Of a stretch of DNA of 64,000 bases, positions 24,185 through 33,876 are shown piece by piece. The stretch comes from Acidobacteriota bacterium (GTDB lineage Bacteria; Acidobacteriota; Terriglobia; Terriglobales; Acidobacteriaceae). The stretch lies in NCBI GenBank assembly GCA_016196065.1, contig JACPYL010000012.1, forward strand, positions 310,001-374,000, read 5' to 3'. Both the position numbers and the translations under genes were made by a program. Each line of letters begins with the position of its first letter. Positions within the stretch are counted from its first letter, which is position 1. The notes under the pieces were generated by a model. It saw nothing but the letters and a program-made list of their open reading frames with translations. It was not told the origin of the DNA and did not search any database.

Positions 24185-25908
24185 CAGTACCCTACCGCCT
24201 TCCCGTTATTGCGGCCGTCACTCGCACCCAGGCGTTCGCCTGTTTTGGGGTCAATCATGATGCACTCTCCGTCACCCCACAGGTGCTCGACTCTCAAGGT
24301 ATGTCCCTTGGACCGCAATAGGTTCATTGTATCGGGAGACAGGCGGTCTTCCACCTCAATTACGTCAGGGAGCCACTGATGATGCAACCTCGGCGCATTG
24401 ACGGCTTCCTGGATGTCCAGGCCAAAATCGACCACTCCCATGAGGACATTCGCGACCGTCGTAATGATGGTTGGACCGCCGGGCGAGCCCAGCACCAGGA
24501 AGAGCTTGCCGTCTTTAAGGACGATCGTCGGCGTCATCGCGGAAAGCGGACGCTTGCCGGGGCCGATCGCGTTGGCGGGGCCCTGAATCAGTCCGTAGGC
24601 ATTGGGGACGCCCTGCTTGGCTGCGAAGTCGTCCATTTCGTCGTTGAGCAGGAAGCCCAAGCCCTCGGCGGTAACCCGGGACCCAAACGAGTCATTCAGC
24701 GTAGTCGTCACCGCGACTGCGTTGCCCTGCGGATCGACAACCGAAAAGTGGGTTGTATTTTGTGGTTCGCGAATCGCCATCGGCTGGAATTCGGCGACCC
24801 GTTCCAGTTCATTGAAGACCTTGGGGCGTTTTAGATCTGCGCTGGCGCTGGCATGGCTGGGACTGATGGATTCACGCCATGCTTCGGCATAACGCTTGTC
24901 GAGCAACTGCGGTACGGGGATCCTTGCGAAGTCGGGATCGCCCATGAATTCCGCACGATCGTAGAAGGCACGGCGAAACGCTTCGACCGTCAAATGGACG
25001 GTTTGCGCCGAACGGTTGCCGAGTTTGGCGAGATCGAAGCCTTCGAGAATGTTAAGAATTTCGACCAGAGCCGTTCCGCCCGACGATGGCGGCGGAGCGC
25101 TGATGACGTCGTATCCCCGATACGTGCCGTGAATCGGCTCGCGCTCTTTGACTTCGTAGTCCGCCAGGTCTTTGGCCGTGATGAGGCCGCCACCTTTTTG
25201 CACGGCTGCCGCAAGTTCGCGGGCGAGGGCGCCGTGATAGAAGTCGCCCGGATTTTTGGCGATTCTCTCGAGCGTGCGCGCCAGTTCCGGCTGCTTCAGG
25301 ATTTCTCCCGGCTGATAATACTTGCCGCCCCGCTGGAAGATGCGTTTCGATGCCGGGAACTTCGCAAGATCGTTGTCTTTCAGGTCTTCAGAATCTTCCC
25401 ATGCCAGAGCAAACCCCTCGCGTGCCAGGCGAATGGCCGGGGCCATCACTTTTTCGAGCGTCAGCTTGCCGTATTTTTTTTCCGCATACACCAGGCCTGC
25501 GACCGATCCCGGAACTCCGACCGCCTTGTATCCGACCAGGCTCGCGTTCTCGATCACGTTGCCTTGCGCGTCGAGATACATGTTCTCGGTAGCAGCGGCG
25601 GGCGCCTTCTCTCGAAAATCGATGAAGTGTACTTCCCCGCTTGCTTTCCGCAATAGCAGGAACCCGCCTCCACCGATGTTTCCAGCCTGTGGATACACCA
25701 CGGCGAGCGCAAACCCGGTAGCCACCGCCGCGTCCACAGCATTCCCACCCGCGTGCATCGTCTCGACACCGGCGCGCGATGCCAGTTCGTGCACGCTCGC
25801 CACCATCGCATGCTGGGCATGGACTGGACTCAGCGGCGCAGCGGTCAGATTCCCCGCAACCATTGCGAGAAACCCGCACACAATGACCAGTTTGTATTGA
25901 ATACGCAT
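24184..25908 (-). CDS. ggt: Gamma-glutamyltransferase
   Basis: N-terminal nucleophile hydrolase of 574 residues that cleaves gamma-glutamyl bonds of glutathione and related peptides in the periplasm. It has a signal peptide (LVIVCGFLAMVAGNLTAAPL). Marks include HAMVASVHELASRAGVETM, GGNAVDAAVATGFALAVVYP, GGGGFLLLR-like GNIGGGGFLLL, the autoprocessing site with catalytic Thr in NTTHFSVVD, and PLSAMTPTIVLKDGKLFLVL with GSPGG. The length fits the precursor that splits into two subunits. Confidence 0.93.
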   Translation of the reverse strand: MRIQYKLVIVCGFLAMVAGNLTAAPLSPVHAQHAMVASVHELASRAGVETMHAGGNAVDAAVATGFALAVVYPQAGNIGGGGFLLLRKASGEVHFIDFREKAPAAATENMYLDAQGNVIENASLVGYKAVGVPGSVAGLVYAEKKYGKLTLEKVMAPAIRLAREGFALAWEDSEDLKDNDLAKFPASKRIFQRGGKYYQPGEILKQPELARTLERIAKNPGDFYHGALARELAAAVQKGGGLITAKDLADYEVKEREPIHGTYRGYDVISAPPPSSGGTALVEILNILEGFDLAKLGNRSAQTVHLTVEAFRRAFYDRAEFMGDPDFARIPVPQLLDKRYAEAWRESISPSHASASADLKRPKVFNELERVAEFQPMAIREPQNTTHFSVVDPQGNAVAVTTTLNDSFGSRVTAEGLGFLLNDEMDDFAAKQGVPNAYGLIQGPANAIGPGKRPLSAMTPTIVLKDGKLFLVLGSPGGPTIITTVANVLMGVVDFGLDIQEAVNAPRLHHQWLPDVIEVEDRLSPDTMNLLRSKGHTLRVEHLWGDGECIMIDPKTGERLGASDGRNNGKAVGY

Positions 25909-25972
25909 GGGATGGAGTTGAACTTAAGAGGCTAGTCCACGATATTGATCAGAGTCAAACGGAGCATGCCGT

Positions 25973-25996
25973 GGAGACGCGGCTGGCCGCGTCTCC
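25973..25996. repeat. Perfect 11+2+11 palindrome, GACGCGGC family
   Basis: Arms GGAGACGCGGC and GCCGCGTCTCC around TG. The family recurs at 37035-37056 and, less exactly, near 31991-32016 and 47272-47296. It lies between ggt and the GNAT gene. Confidence 0.75.
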
Positions 25997-26007
25997 AATG
26001 TCTGCGA

Positions 26008-26829
26008 TCAAGATGCTGGCGGTTGCTTGACCAGAGTCGCTTTGCTGTACGCCACGCGGAATCCGAGCCGCTCCGCGTTGCGCATGGACGTTGTTCCACC
26101 CAAGGTGATGATTACGGCGTACTCGCATCCGGCCTGAGCGGCGACTTGCATGCGCCGTTCGAGGATGGCGGTTTGTAAGCCGCGTCCGCGGTAATCCTTG
26201 AGTGTTCCTGCACCGTAGAGCCCGACGATCTTGTGCTCCGGGATGATGAGGCCCGCGCCGGTCGCGACAATGTGTCCGTCAATCTCGGCCACGAACGTCC
26301 GGCTGCCGGGGAAGGCGAACATGGGCGAGAGCATCTGATCGAAGCCCTCGGGCTCACCGCCATCCGGAAAGAACGCTCGCCGGACGATGCTGCCGATCGT
26401 AGGCAAATCCGCCGGCTGTCCCGCGCGAATCGTGAATCCGGAGTGAGCGGGAAATTTCTCGTCCGGATCCAGTTTTCGAGCCAGGACATTGTTGAGTTCT
26501 TCGATCCCGTAACCGCGTTCGCGGGTCAGATCGAGCAGGCTCGGGTCGCTGAGTGGACAGTAGTCAGTCTTCGACGGTGCCTTGCGGGAAAAGTAAAATT
26601 CTTCAAGGCGGTCCATGTCGGCGGCCGTGACAGGCGCTGCGAATCCCATGCCGACGGCGCGTCCGATGGGAGATCCGAGTCCGGCAAAGATCATGTGCCC
26701 GCCCGCGATTTCTTCCACTGCGGCCACCGGGTTCGGCTGATTCTTCAGACACCATTCTGCGTGATACACCTGCGGCATTTCTTCCGCAGACTCCAGGCGG
26801 CGGGCCAATGCCCGATCCACGAATTGCAT
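26008..26829 (-). CDS. GNAT-family N-acetyltransferase
   Basis: Protein of 273 residues with a C-terminal GNAT domain (about 130-265): FTIRAGQPADLPTIGSIVRR, FVAEIDGHIVATGAGLI, and the acetyl-CoA loop GAGTLKDYRGRGLQTAIL, then GGTTSMRNAERLGFRVAYSK. The N-terminal 125 residues (VEEIAGGHMIFAGLGSPIGR, GMGFAAPVTAADMDRLEEFY) look like a second, degenerate GNAT-like half. Substrate unknown. It is a single gene, divergent from the TonB receptor. Confidence 0.78.
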   Translation of the reverse strand: MQFVDRALARRLESAEEMPQVYHAEWCLKNQPNPVAAVEEIAGGHMIFAGLGSPIGRAVGMGFAAPVTAADMDRLEEFYFSRKAPSKTDYCPLSDPSLLDLTRERGYGIEELNNVLARKLDPDEKFPAHSGFTIRAGQPADLPTIGSIVRRAFFPDGGEPEGFDQMLSPMFAFPGSRTFVAEIDGHIVATGAGLIIPEHKIVGLYGAGTLKDYRGRGLQTAILERRMQVAAQAGCEYAVIITLGGTTSMRNAERLGFRVAYSKATLVKQPPAS

Positions 26830-27171
26830 GGGGAATGATCCTTTCTGTTGTTGATTCGGTGAGCCAGGGCGAAACTGCGCACACTACATGCGGGGCCTCG
26901 CCAGAACAACAGAGGCCGAGTTAGCGGGCGGCGATCATAAGAAGGAAACTAGGATACGACACTTTCAGCTGGAACTCATCTGGCAATCGCGCACGGAACC
27001 CGTAAACCGGTCTAATCCTAGTTGATTTCTAGTATTGCTGGTTCCCTACATCCTTTCTAGAGTGTCGGGTACTCAGGGTCACATTGTTTCGATGTTTCCC
27101 GGTTGCGGCCGGACTCTGCACGTTCTGAAGTGCCGTTCTGGACGCGAATCCTACCTCAAGGAAATTTGTGT
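26830..27171. other. Intergenic region upstream of the TonB receptor
   Basis: 342 bases with no credible gene. It must hold the promoters of the GNAT gene and the receptor. An AAGGAAA ribosome site lies just before 27172. I see no clear operator or terminator. Confidence 0.4.
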
Positions 27172-30100
27172 ATGCGAATCACCGCCATCGTTTTGTGTGC
27201 GTTCTGTGTGCTCGGCTTAGTGCTGCCCGGGTACGGGCAAAGTAACTACGCGACAGTGTCCGGAACGGTTCGGGATGCGCAGTCTTTGCCGGTTGCCAAG
27301 GCTACGATTCACATCCGAGCAATCAGCACAGGTGCGATCCGAGTGGTCGTTTCCAATGAGGGAGGACTGTTCTCCGCCGCCGGACTTTGGCCCGACGACT
27401 ATGAGCTGACCACCGAAGCCGCGGGCTTTGCCACCTCAAAGCAGTCTCTGCGGCTCGAGGTCGGAGAGAAGTTGGCAATCGATATCGGACTTAAAGTCGG
27501 AACCGTCAAAGAAGGCGTGCAGGTCAGCGCGGCCGCCGATGTACTGCGGACGACCGAAGCGAGTGTCGGTGAAGTCGTCGAGCGGAAATTGGTGCAGGAC
27601 CTTCCCTTGAATGGCCGGATGTTAATTGACCTGGTGTTGACGGTGCCGGGAGCGCACGTCGGCTTTGGAGCGCAGACGGGGGAAACGAATCCTCTTTATT
27701 GGCGGCCCGGGCAGCGCTCCGCGATCACGATTGGAGGCAATCGCCCGAACGCCAACTTCTTCCTGCTGGACGGCGCCACCAATACCGATCCCACCTTCAA
27801 CACGCAGAATCTGAGCCCGTCTCCGGACGCGGTCATGGAATTCCAGGTTGAGACGAGCAGTTACACCGCGGATATGGGAGGAGCGGGCGGCGGGCAGATC
27901 AACATCGTCACTCGCGGAGGAACCAACCAGTTCCACGGAACGGCCTACGAATTCTTGCGCAACGGCGCCATGGATGCGACGACGTTTGGCTCCATGGGCA
28001 ACAATCACCTGGTGCAGAACAATTTCGGCGCGTCATTCGGCGGGCCGCTCCTGGGCAAGAGCAAGAAGACTTTCTTCTTCTTCAACTATGAGGGCTTGCG
28101 GCTGGCGCAGGCGGATGCCGAGACGCTCACAGTCCCTACCCCGGAGGAAATCCAGGGCGATTTCAGTATGGCTAAGGCCAAGATCTACGATCCCACCACC
28201 GCGGTTCCGAATCCGAACTATGATCCGACGCAGCCGACTGGGCCGGACAACTTCCCGTACACACGCAGCCAGTTTCCCGACAACATGATTCCGATGGACC
28301 GGATCAATCCGCAACTCGCGGCATTTCTGATGCAGTACGTCCCGATGCCGAACATGATGATGGACAATACAGGAGTCGATTCGAATAACTATCTGGATAT
28401 CCGCAACGAAAACCACTATCAGGATCAGGGCACAGTTCGCGTTGATCACGTATTCGGGAACAACGACACACTCCTCGCGCGGTATAGCGTGAGTGCCGAG
28501 CGCGGGTTTTCTCCCAGCAACGGCTCCACGGCAACCACGGAAAACCTGCCCGGATTTGGCGCGAATTTCGATAATCTTTCCCAGCAGTCCGTAGTGTCGT
28601 GGAACCACGTGTTTTCCAGCACGAAACTGAATACCATCGCGCTTACGTTTTCTCGCCTGGCGATGAATCACACGTCGCAAAACAATGGCGTCAACGATAT
28701 CGTGGGTCAACTCGGTATCCAGGGAGTTGGATTCGGCGGAAAGAATGCCTGGGGCGCACCCTGGTTTGCGGCGCAGGGCTACACCGGAGTTGGAGATACG
28801 TTTGCCGCAACCCCCATGCATGCCTGGGACACGACTGCGGAATTGCGAGACACCTTTGCCTGGCAGCGCGGACGTCACGCCTTAAAGTTCGGTGGCGATG
28901 TTCGCAAATATATCTGGCCGATGTGGGGATTCTTTCAGAACCGCGGCTACTACCAGTACACCAACGGCTACACCACCGAATTCGGATTCAATGACGGGAG
29001 CGGGTCAGGATTTGCCAGCCTGTTGCTGAGCCTCCCCGCCGTGAAGCAGCGCCAGGCCGGAGTCCCGCAGATGCAATTGCGGAACTGGGGATGGGATACG
29101 TTCGCCGAAGACAGTTGGCAGATCACTTCAACGACGACGTTGAACATCGGACTGCGTTATGAATACACCAGCCCGCTCTATGATTTGCGGAACACCAATT
29201 CCAACATCATCTTCAAAGACGGACTCCCCGAAGTTTTCATCGGCGGCGAGCAGGGATATCCGCGTGGGCTGATGTATTCGAACAAGCACAACATCGCGCC
29301 CCGTTTTGGAATTGCCCAGAATGTTCCCCGGATGGGGTTGGTAGTTCGCGCGGCCTACGGGATCTTCTTTACGCCAGTGGATATGAACACCTGGTGCAAT
29401 CAGCGCCACAATGTCCCGTATGTTTTCCCGGAAACGCAACAGGCCGACAACTTCACGCCACCCGTGGGTCTGTTTACGAGCGGCTTGAATTTCGGCACGC
29501 CCGTCCTCGGAAACGGAGACTTGAAACCTACGACCGTAAGCTTTACGGCATTTGATCCGAATGCGCCCGCTCAGTATGTGCAGCAATGGAACGGGCAGAT
29601 CGAGAAGAGTTTTCACGGCAACACGACGCTTGCCGTGGGATACCTGGGCGCGCGCGGATTTCATCTACAGCGTGCGCACCTGATCAACAACGCGCCTCCG
29701 GGGCCGGGGCCGATCGGGCCGCGGCGTCCGTATAAGACACTGACGTTCGTCGACGGCACCGTGTTGACGCCGAGCAGTGATCCGGAAGCCATTATTCAAA
29801 GCCAGACGTTTCCGGTCAGCACCATCAACCGCCTGGAAGACTCCGCGCAGAGCTGGTACGACGCGGGCTACGTGAACATCCGCCGAAAGTACTCGCACGG
29901 CCTCAGCGTTTTGGCGAACTACACCTACGCCAAGACACTGACCAACGCGCCCGACTTCCGTTCTGCGATGGACGAGTCGGCCATCCCGCAAAACAACAGC
30001 GACCTGGGCGCTGAAAAAGGCCCGGGATGCGATGTGCGTCATCGCTTTGCGCTGAGCAGCGTGTTTGATATTCCAACCTACGGCGCGGCGACCTGGGCGC

Positions 30101-30567
30101 GGCTCCTCACGGAGAATTGGCATTTCACGACCATCTACCAGGTGCAATCGGGCATGCCGCTGACGATCTCAGTATTCGGTGACACCGCGAACTCGGGCAC
30201 GGTGTTGGGAGAAAATCCCATTCGCGCGAACGTTACCGGGGAGCCAGTCTTCGGTCCGGGCACGCGCACCGCAGACAAATGGTTTAACCCTGCGGCCTTT
30301 GCTGCGCCACCGGCGTTCACATTTGGCGACGTCGGACGAAATTCCGTGTACGGCCCGCCGCTCCAGACTCTTGACCTGTCCTTGGCGCGGACATTCCGCA
30401 TCACGGAAAAGGCAAACTTCCAATTCCGTGCAGAGGCCTTCAACGCTCTGAATAAGGTCAACCTGGGGACGCCGAACCGGTTCGTGAACACGCCGCAGTT
30501 CGGCACGATCACGATGGCGATGACGCCGGGGCGGGAGATTCAGTTGAGCGCGAGGTTATCGTTCTAG
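27172..30567 (+). CDS. Oar-like TonB-dependent receptor with carboxypeptidase-regulatory domain
   Basis: Outer-membrane receptor of 1131 residues. A signal peptide (ITAIVLCAFCVLGLVLPGYG) leads into a CarboxypepD_reg domain (ATVSGTVRDAQSLPVAKATI to EVGEKLAIDIGLKVG), then a plug domain (LVQDLPLNGRMLIDLVLTVP, ITIGGNRPNANFFLLDGATN, GGAGGGQINIVTRGGTNQFH) and a long barrel ending in an outer-membrane Phe (QLSARLSF). This architecture is expanded in Acidobacteria and is often linked to polysaccharide or peptide uptake. ATG 27172 starts the signal peptide; the frame is open from 27103. No partner SusD or enzyme gene is adjacent, so the substrate is unknown. Confidence 0.88.
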   Translation: MRITAIVLCAFCVLGLVLPGYGQSNYATVSGTVRDAQSLPVAKATIHIRAISTGAIRVVVSNEGGLFSAAGLWPDDYELTTEAAGFATSKQSLRLEVGEKLAIDIGLKVGTVKEGVQVSAAADVLRTTEASVGEVVERKLVQDLPLNGRMLIDLVLTVPGAHVGFGAQTGETNPLYWRPGQRSAITIGGNRPNANFFLLDGATNTDPTFNTQNLSPSPDAVMEFQVETSSYTADMGGAGGGQINIVTRGGTNQFHGTAYEFLRNGAMDATTFGSMGNNHLVQNNFGASFGGPLLGKSKKTFFFFNYEGLRLAQADAETLTVPTPEEIQGDFSMAKAKIYDPTTAVPNPNYDPTQPTGPDNFPYTRSQFPDNMIPMDRINPQLAAFLMQYVPMPNMMMDNTGVDSNNYLDIRNENHYQDQGTVRVDHVFGNNDTLLARYSVSAERGFSPSNGSTATTENLPGFGANFDNLSQQSVVSWNHVFSSTKLNTIALTFSRLAMNHTSQNNGVNDIVGQLGIQGVGFGGKNAWGAPWFAAQGYTGVGDTFAATPMHAWDTTAELRDTFAWQRGRHALKFGGDVRKYIWPMWGFFQNRGYYQYTNGYTTEFGFNDGSGSGFASLLLSLPAVKQRQAGVPQMQLRNWGWDTFAEDSWQITSTTTLNIGLRYEYTSPLYDLRNTNSNIIFKDGLPEVFIGGEQGYPRGLMYSNKHNIAPRFGIAQNVPRMGLVVRAAYGIFFTPVDMNTWCNQRHNVPYVFPETQQADNFTPPVGLFTSGLNFGTPVLGNGDLKPTTVSFTAFDPNAPAQYVQQWNGQIEKSFHGNTTLAVGYLGARGFHLQRAHLINNAPPGPGPIGPRRPYKTLTFVDGTVLTPSSDPEAIIQSQTFPVSTINRLEDSAQSWYDAGYVNIRRKYSHGLSVLANYTYAKTLTNAPDFRSAMDESAIPQNNSDLGAEKGPGCDVRHRFALSSVFDIPTYGAATWARLLTENWHFTTIYQVQSGMPLTISVFGDTANSGTVLGENPIRANVTGEPVFGPGTRTADKWFNPAAFAAPPAFTFGDVGRNSVYGPPLQTLDLSLARTFRITEKANFQFRAEAFNALNKVNLGTPNRFVNTPQFGTITMAMTPGREIQLSARLSF

Positions 30568-30629
30568 GCCAGCGACACCACGTCTCACAGTATTCAGCGT
30601 TTTGTTAGGAGACGGAGGAGTCAGTCCTA

Positions 30630-30694
30630 ACCTCAGCGGCTAAAGCCGATCAAAGCACCAACCTATCGCAGCGGTAAACCGCTGCGCCGCCCAA
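30630..30694. repeat. Intergenic repeat (copy A of a pair with 37186-37253)
   Basis: Begins CCTCAGCGGCTAAAGCCG and ends ATCGCAGCGGTAAACCGCTG followed by CGCCGCCCAA. The reverse complement, with changes only in the middle, occurs at 37186-37253. Both halves are themselves palindromic. Confidence 0.75.
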
Positions 30695-30787
30695 GAGCCT
30701 ATTCGCAAGAGGCCTGAGCAAGAGGCTAAGCGTTCGAATGCTCTAAATGGCCGGCTAGAGGCTAGTAGCCAGAAGCCAGCAGCTTTC

Positions 30788-31930
30788 TTACACCTGTTCC
30801 CGCGCTTCGCCCAGCACCACGCTGACCTCCATCTTCTTCTTTCCCCGATAGATGGTGACGTTCACGGTGTCTCCGGCGCGATGGCTATTCATGACCTGCG
30901 CGAGGTCTTGCTGGGTCTCCACCTTTTTCCCATCGACGGAGACGATCAGGTCCCCGCCAATCATGATCTGCATGTTGCCGAGGAAGGCGCGTTCGGTGCC
31001 TCCGCGCAGGCCGGCGCGATCGGCGGCGCCGCCGGGAACGGCTTGCACGATGAGCAATCCGTAGTCGGCGGCCAGGCTCATTTCAGTGGCGAGTTCACTC
31101 GAAATCGGAATTGTGCGCACGCCGAGCGCGGGACGCCGCACTCGTCCGATCGTGACCAGGTCATTCAAAACTGCTTTCGCGGTGTTGATCGGAATCGCGA
31201 AGCCGATACCTGCACTTTGTCCGACGCTCGACGCGATCATGGTATTGATGCCGATCACCTCGCCATGCCAGTTGAGGAGCGGTCCGCCGGAGTTGCCAGG
31301 ATTGATCGCGGCGTCGGTCTGAATCGCTTCCTCGATCACCATGCCGTCGGGTTCCTGCACCTGGCGGATCGAACTGACAATCCCGCGTGTGAGTGTCCCC
31401 GCGAGGCCAAAGGGATTGCCGATCGCATAAACCTTCTGGCCCACCTGCAGATTCGTGGAATCCCCTAACGTCATCGGCGTCAGGCCGGGCGCCTTTATCT
31501 GGACGATGGCCAGATCATGCGCGCGGTCGGTGCCGACAATTGTCGCCCTATATTTCTTTCGGTTGCTCAGCGTCACTTCTACCTGGCGCGCTTCGGCAAT
31601 CACGTGGTAGTTGGTGATGATGTGGCCCTCTTTATCAATGATGAAACCGGTTCCCTGACCTTCTTGCGGAACCAAGCCATAGAAAAAGTCGAAGGTCATC
31701 GCTCGCGAGGTGATGTTGACCACCGATGCGATGTTTTTGCGATAGACGCTGATGTTGTTCTGCTCTTCCGCATCGAGCGGATCGCCGCCGCCAGCGGCCT
31801 CGGTAATCTCAACGCTCGTGGGATGACTGATCCAATCGGCAGGATGCAACCGGTTATGACGATAAGTAGTGAAGTAGAAGAACGCACCCGCGATCAACAC
31901 AGCAAGAAGAAGTGGACGGCCGGCTTTCAT
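30788..31930 (-). CDS. HtrA/DegP-like trypsin-type serine protease with PDZ domain
   Basis: Periplasmic S1C protease of 380 residues anchored by an N-terminal membrane segment (LLLAVLIAGAFFYFTTY). The triad is His109 (IITNYHVIAE), Asp139 (RAHDLAIVQIK) and Ser214 (INPGNSGGPLLNW). One PDZ domain covers about 280-375 (GGAADRAGLRGG, GGDLIVSVDGKKVETQQDLA). A single PDZ and an anchor resemble DegS/HhoA more than DegP. It likely handles misfolded envelope proteins. Standalone gene. Confidence 0.9.
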   Translation of the reverse strand: MKAGRPLLLAVLIAGAFFYFTTYRHNRLHPADWISHPTSVEITEAAGGGDPLDAEEQNNISVYRKNIASVVNITSRAMTFDFFYGLVPQEGQGTGFIIDKEGHIITNYHVIAEARQVEVTLSNRKKYRATIVGTDRAHDLAIVQIKAPGLTPMTLGDSTNLQVGQKVYAIGNPFGLAGTLTRGIVSSIRQVQEPDGMVIEEAIQTDAAINPGNSGGPLLNWHGEVIGINTMIASSVGQSAGIGFAIPINTAKAVLNDLVTIGRVRRPALGVRTIPISSELATEMSLAADYGLLIVQAVPGGAADRAGLRGGTERAFLGNMQIMIGGDLIVSVDGKKVETQQDLAQVMNSHRAGDTVNVTIYRGKKKMEVSVVLGEAREQV

Positions 31931-31990
31931 GATTGGTAACTCCCGAACAAGCGGTATAGAAGAATTCTAGCGAAAATCGAGGCCACAGTG

Positions 31991-32016
31991 TAGAGCCGAG
32001 GCTGGCCGCGTCTCGG
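31991..32016. repeat. Imperfect copy of the GACGCGGC palindrome
   Basis: TAGAGCCGAGGCTGGCCGCG followed by TCTCGG keeps one arm and the centre of the element at 25973-25996. It lies between htrA and the hydantoinase gene. Confidence 0.5.
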
Positions 32017-32020
32017 GAGA

Positions 32021-33709
32021 CTAGTTGCTTGGGCTGCGATGTGTTTTACCCCAGCCACCACCACCCGGAGACTCAACGCGGACCCTCTCTCCGGAACGCA
32101 GGCGGACGCTGGTCTTGCCGGCTAGTTTTTCTTCGGTGCCATCCTGGCGGATCACCGTTGTTCGTCCTGGCGCGCCGTCGCTGCCTCCAGAAAGTCCGTA
32201 GGGACCGCGGTTGCGGCGGTCGGCCAGCAGAGTGACTTGCGCGTCGGAGAGCACTTCGATTTCACGGACAATCCCGTCACCACCCCGATGTAGACCTGCG
32301 CCGCCGCTCTCCGTACGAAACGAATAGCGCCGTAGTCGGACCGGGTAGGCATATTCGAGCGCCTCAGCCGGAGTGTTCAGCGAATTCGTCATGTGGGTGT
32401 GAACCCCAGACACGCCGTCCTTAGTGGGGCGCGCGCCCATGCCTCCGGCGATGGTTTCGTAATAGGCAAATGACTCGCCGGAGCGTGGATCGATCCCGCC
32501 GATGGTGAGGTTGTTCATCGTGCCCGAGGCAGCGGCAGGAATGCGGTCCGGAATCGCTTGCGCCAGTGCTTTTAGCAGTACATCGACAATGCGCTGCGAA
32601 GTTTCGACATTGCCTCCGGCCACGGCTGCCGGCAGCTTCGCATTGACGACAGTGCCAATGGGCGCGATGACCTCAATGGGACGCAAAAGTCCGGCCGTGG
32701 CAGGTACGTCTTCCTGCAGCAGGCAGCGAAACACATAAAAGCAGGCGGAAACGGTGATGGCTTCCACCGCATTGATCGCTCCCTCCACTTGCGGATCAGA
32801 TCCGGTGAAGTCGATGGTGATCGCTTTCTTAAGGGCATTCTTGCCGCCGGATTGCTTCTGGCCGCGTGCATGGACTCGCAGAGTCACAGCAATCCGCACC
32901 GGCTTGTCGTTGACACCATCATCATCGAGAAAATCTTCTGCGGAATACGTGCCGGGAGGGATGCTTCCCAGAAAACTGCGCATCATCGCCTCGGAGTAGT
33001 CAAGCAGCGACCGAGCCGCGAGTTGCGTACGAGCCAGTCCGTAGCGGCTGCAGATTTCGCCAAGCCGCGCAGCGCCAGTCTGGCACGCTGCGATCTGTGC
33101 TCCGAGATCGCCTTCGCGTTCCTCGGGTGTGCGGACATTATTCAGCAGCAGCGCCAGCACATCGGGAACGACCTTTCCTCCACGCAGAATCTTTACCGGA
33201 GGGATGCGAAGTCCCTCCTGATAAATCTCGCGGCAAGGCCCCATCGATCCGGGATAGGTGCCGCCGACATCTGCATGGTGAGCCCGGGAAGCAACATAGA
33301 AATCAGGCGTGACAGTGTGGAGCGGGCGCCCCCGCCCGCTGCCTTTGATTTTGAATGTGCCTTTGCCGCGTGTGCTGTTGACCGTGCCTACATACACCGG
33401 CATAACCAGCGTGATGTCCGGCAAATGAGTGCCGCCCCGAAACGGGTCGTTCAGCATCACGACGTCGCCTGGCTCAAGCGTCGAATGCTCGACTGCCGCC
33501 GCCACCGACATGGGCATCGACCCAAGATGCACCGGCATATGGTCGCCCATTGCAATCACTCGACCCTCACAGTCGAAGACCGCGCAGGAATAGTCGCGCC
33601 GCTCCTTGATGTTGGGAGAGAACGAAGTGCGGCGCAGCGCCGCGCCCATCTCTTCCGCAATCGAATGGTAGAGATTCTTGAAGACTTCGAGTTCGATAGG
33701 GTCGCGCAT
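32021..33709 (-). CDS. Hydantoinase B/oxoprolinase family protein
   Basis: Protein of 562 residues of the HyuB family, ATP-dependent amidohydrolase beta subunits acting on hydantoins, 5-oxoproline or acetone-type substrates. Marks are IELEVFKNLYHSIAEEMGAA, LRRTSFSPNIKERRDYSCAV, GDHMPVHLGSMPMSV, DVVMLNDPFRGGTHLPDITL and GGGGWGK at the end. ATG 33709 was chosen because the family begins at MRDPIELE; upstream codons in the frame are not conserved in type. HyuB normally works with HyuA, which is absent from the window, so the partner must be encoded elsewhere. Confidence 0.87.
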   Translation of the reverse strand: MRDPIELEVFKNLYHSIAEEMGAALRRTSFSPNIKERRDYSCAVFDCEGRVIAMGDHMPVHLGSMPMSVAAAVEHSTLEPGDVVMLNDPFRGGTHLPDITLVMPVYVGTVNSTRGKGTFKIKGSGRGRPLHTVTPDFYVASRAHHADVGGTYPGSMGPCREIYQEGLRIPPVKILRGGKVVPDVLALLLNNVRTPEEREGDLGAQIAACQTGAARLGEICSRYGLARTQLAARSLLDYSEAMMRSFLGSIPPGTYSAEDFLDDDGVNDKPVRIAVTLRVHARGQKQSGGKNALKKAITIDFTGSDPQVEGAINAVEAITVSACFYVFRCLLQEDVPATAGLLRPIEVIAPIGTVVNAKLPAAVAGGNVETSQRIVDVLLKALAQAIPDRIPAAASGTMNNLTIGGIDPRSGESFAYYETIAGGMGARPTKDGVSGVHTHMTNSLNTPAEALEYAYPVRLRRYSFRTESGGAGLHRGGDGIVREIEVLSDAQVTLLADRRNRGPYGLSGGSDGAPGRTTVIRQDGTEEKLAGKTSVRLRSGERVRVESPGGGGWGKTHRSPSN

Positions 33710-33876
33710 GACAGGGATGAGTTTACGCCAACCCTGAAACTGAGTTGGGTCACAACGAGGAGTCGTTTTGTCTTCTCGGAAATCGGTGTAAACTCGCACA
33801 AGGAGCCTGACGGCGGGGCAAATCCTGATGGCAGGCGACCGTGTCCAAACGCTGAATGCAAAGGACGTAACGGAGT

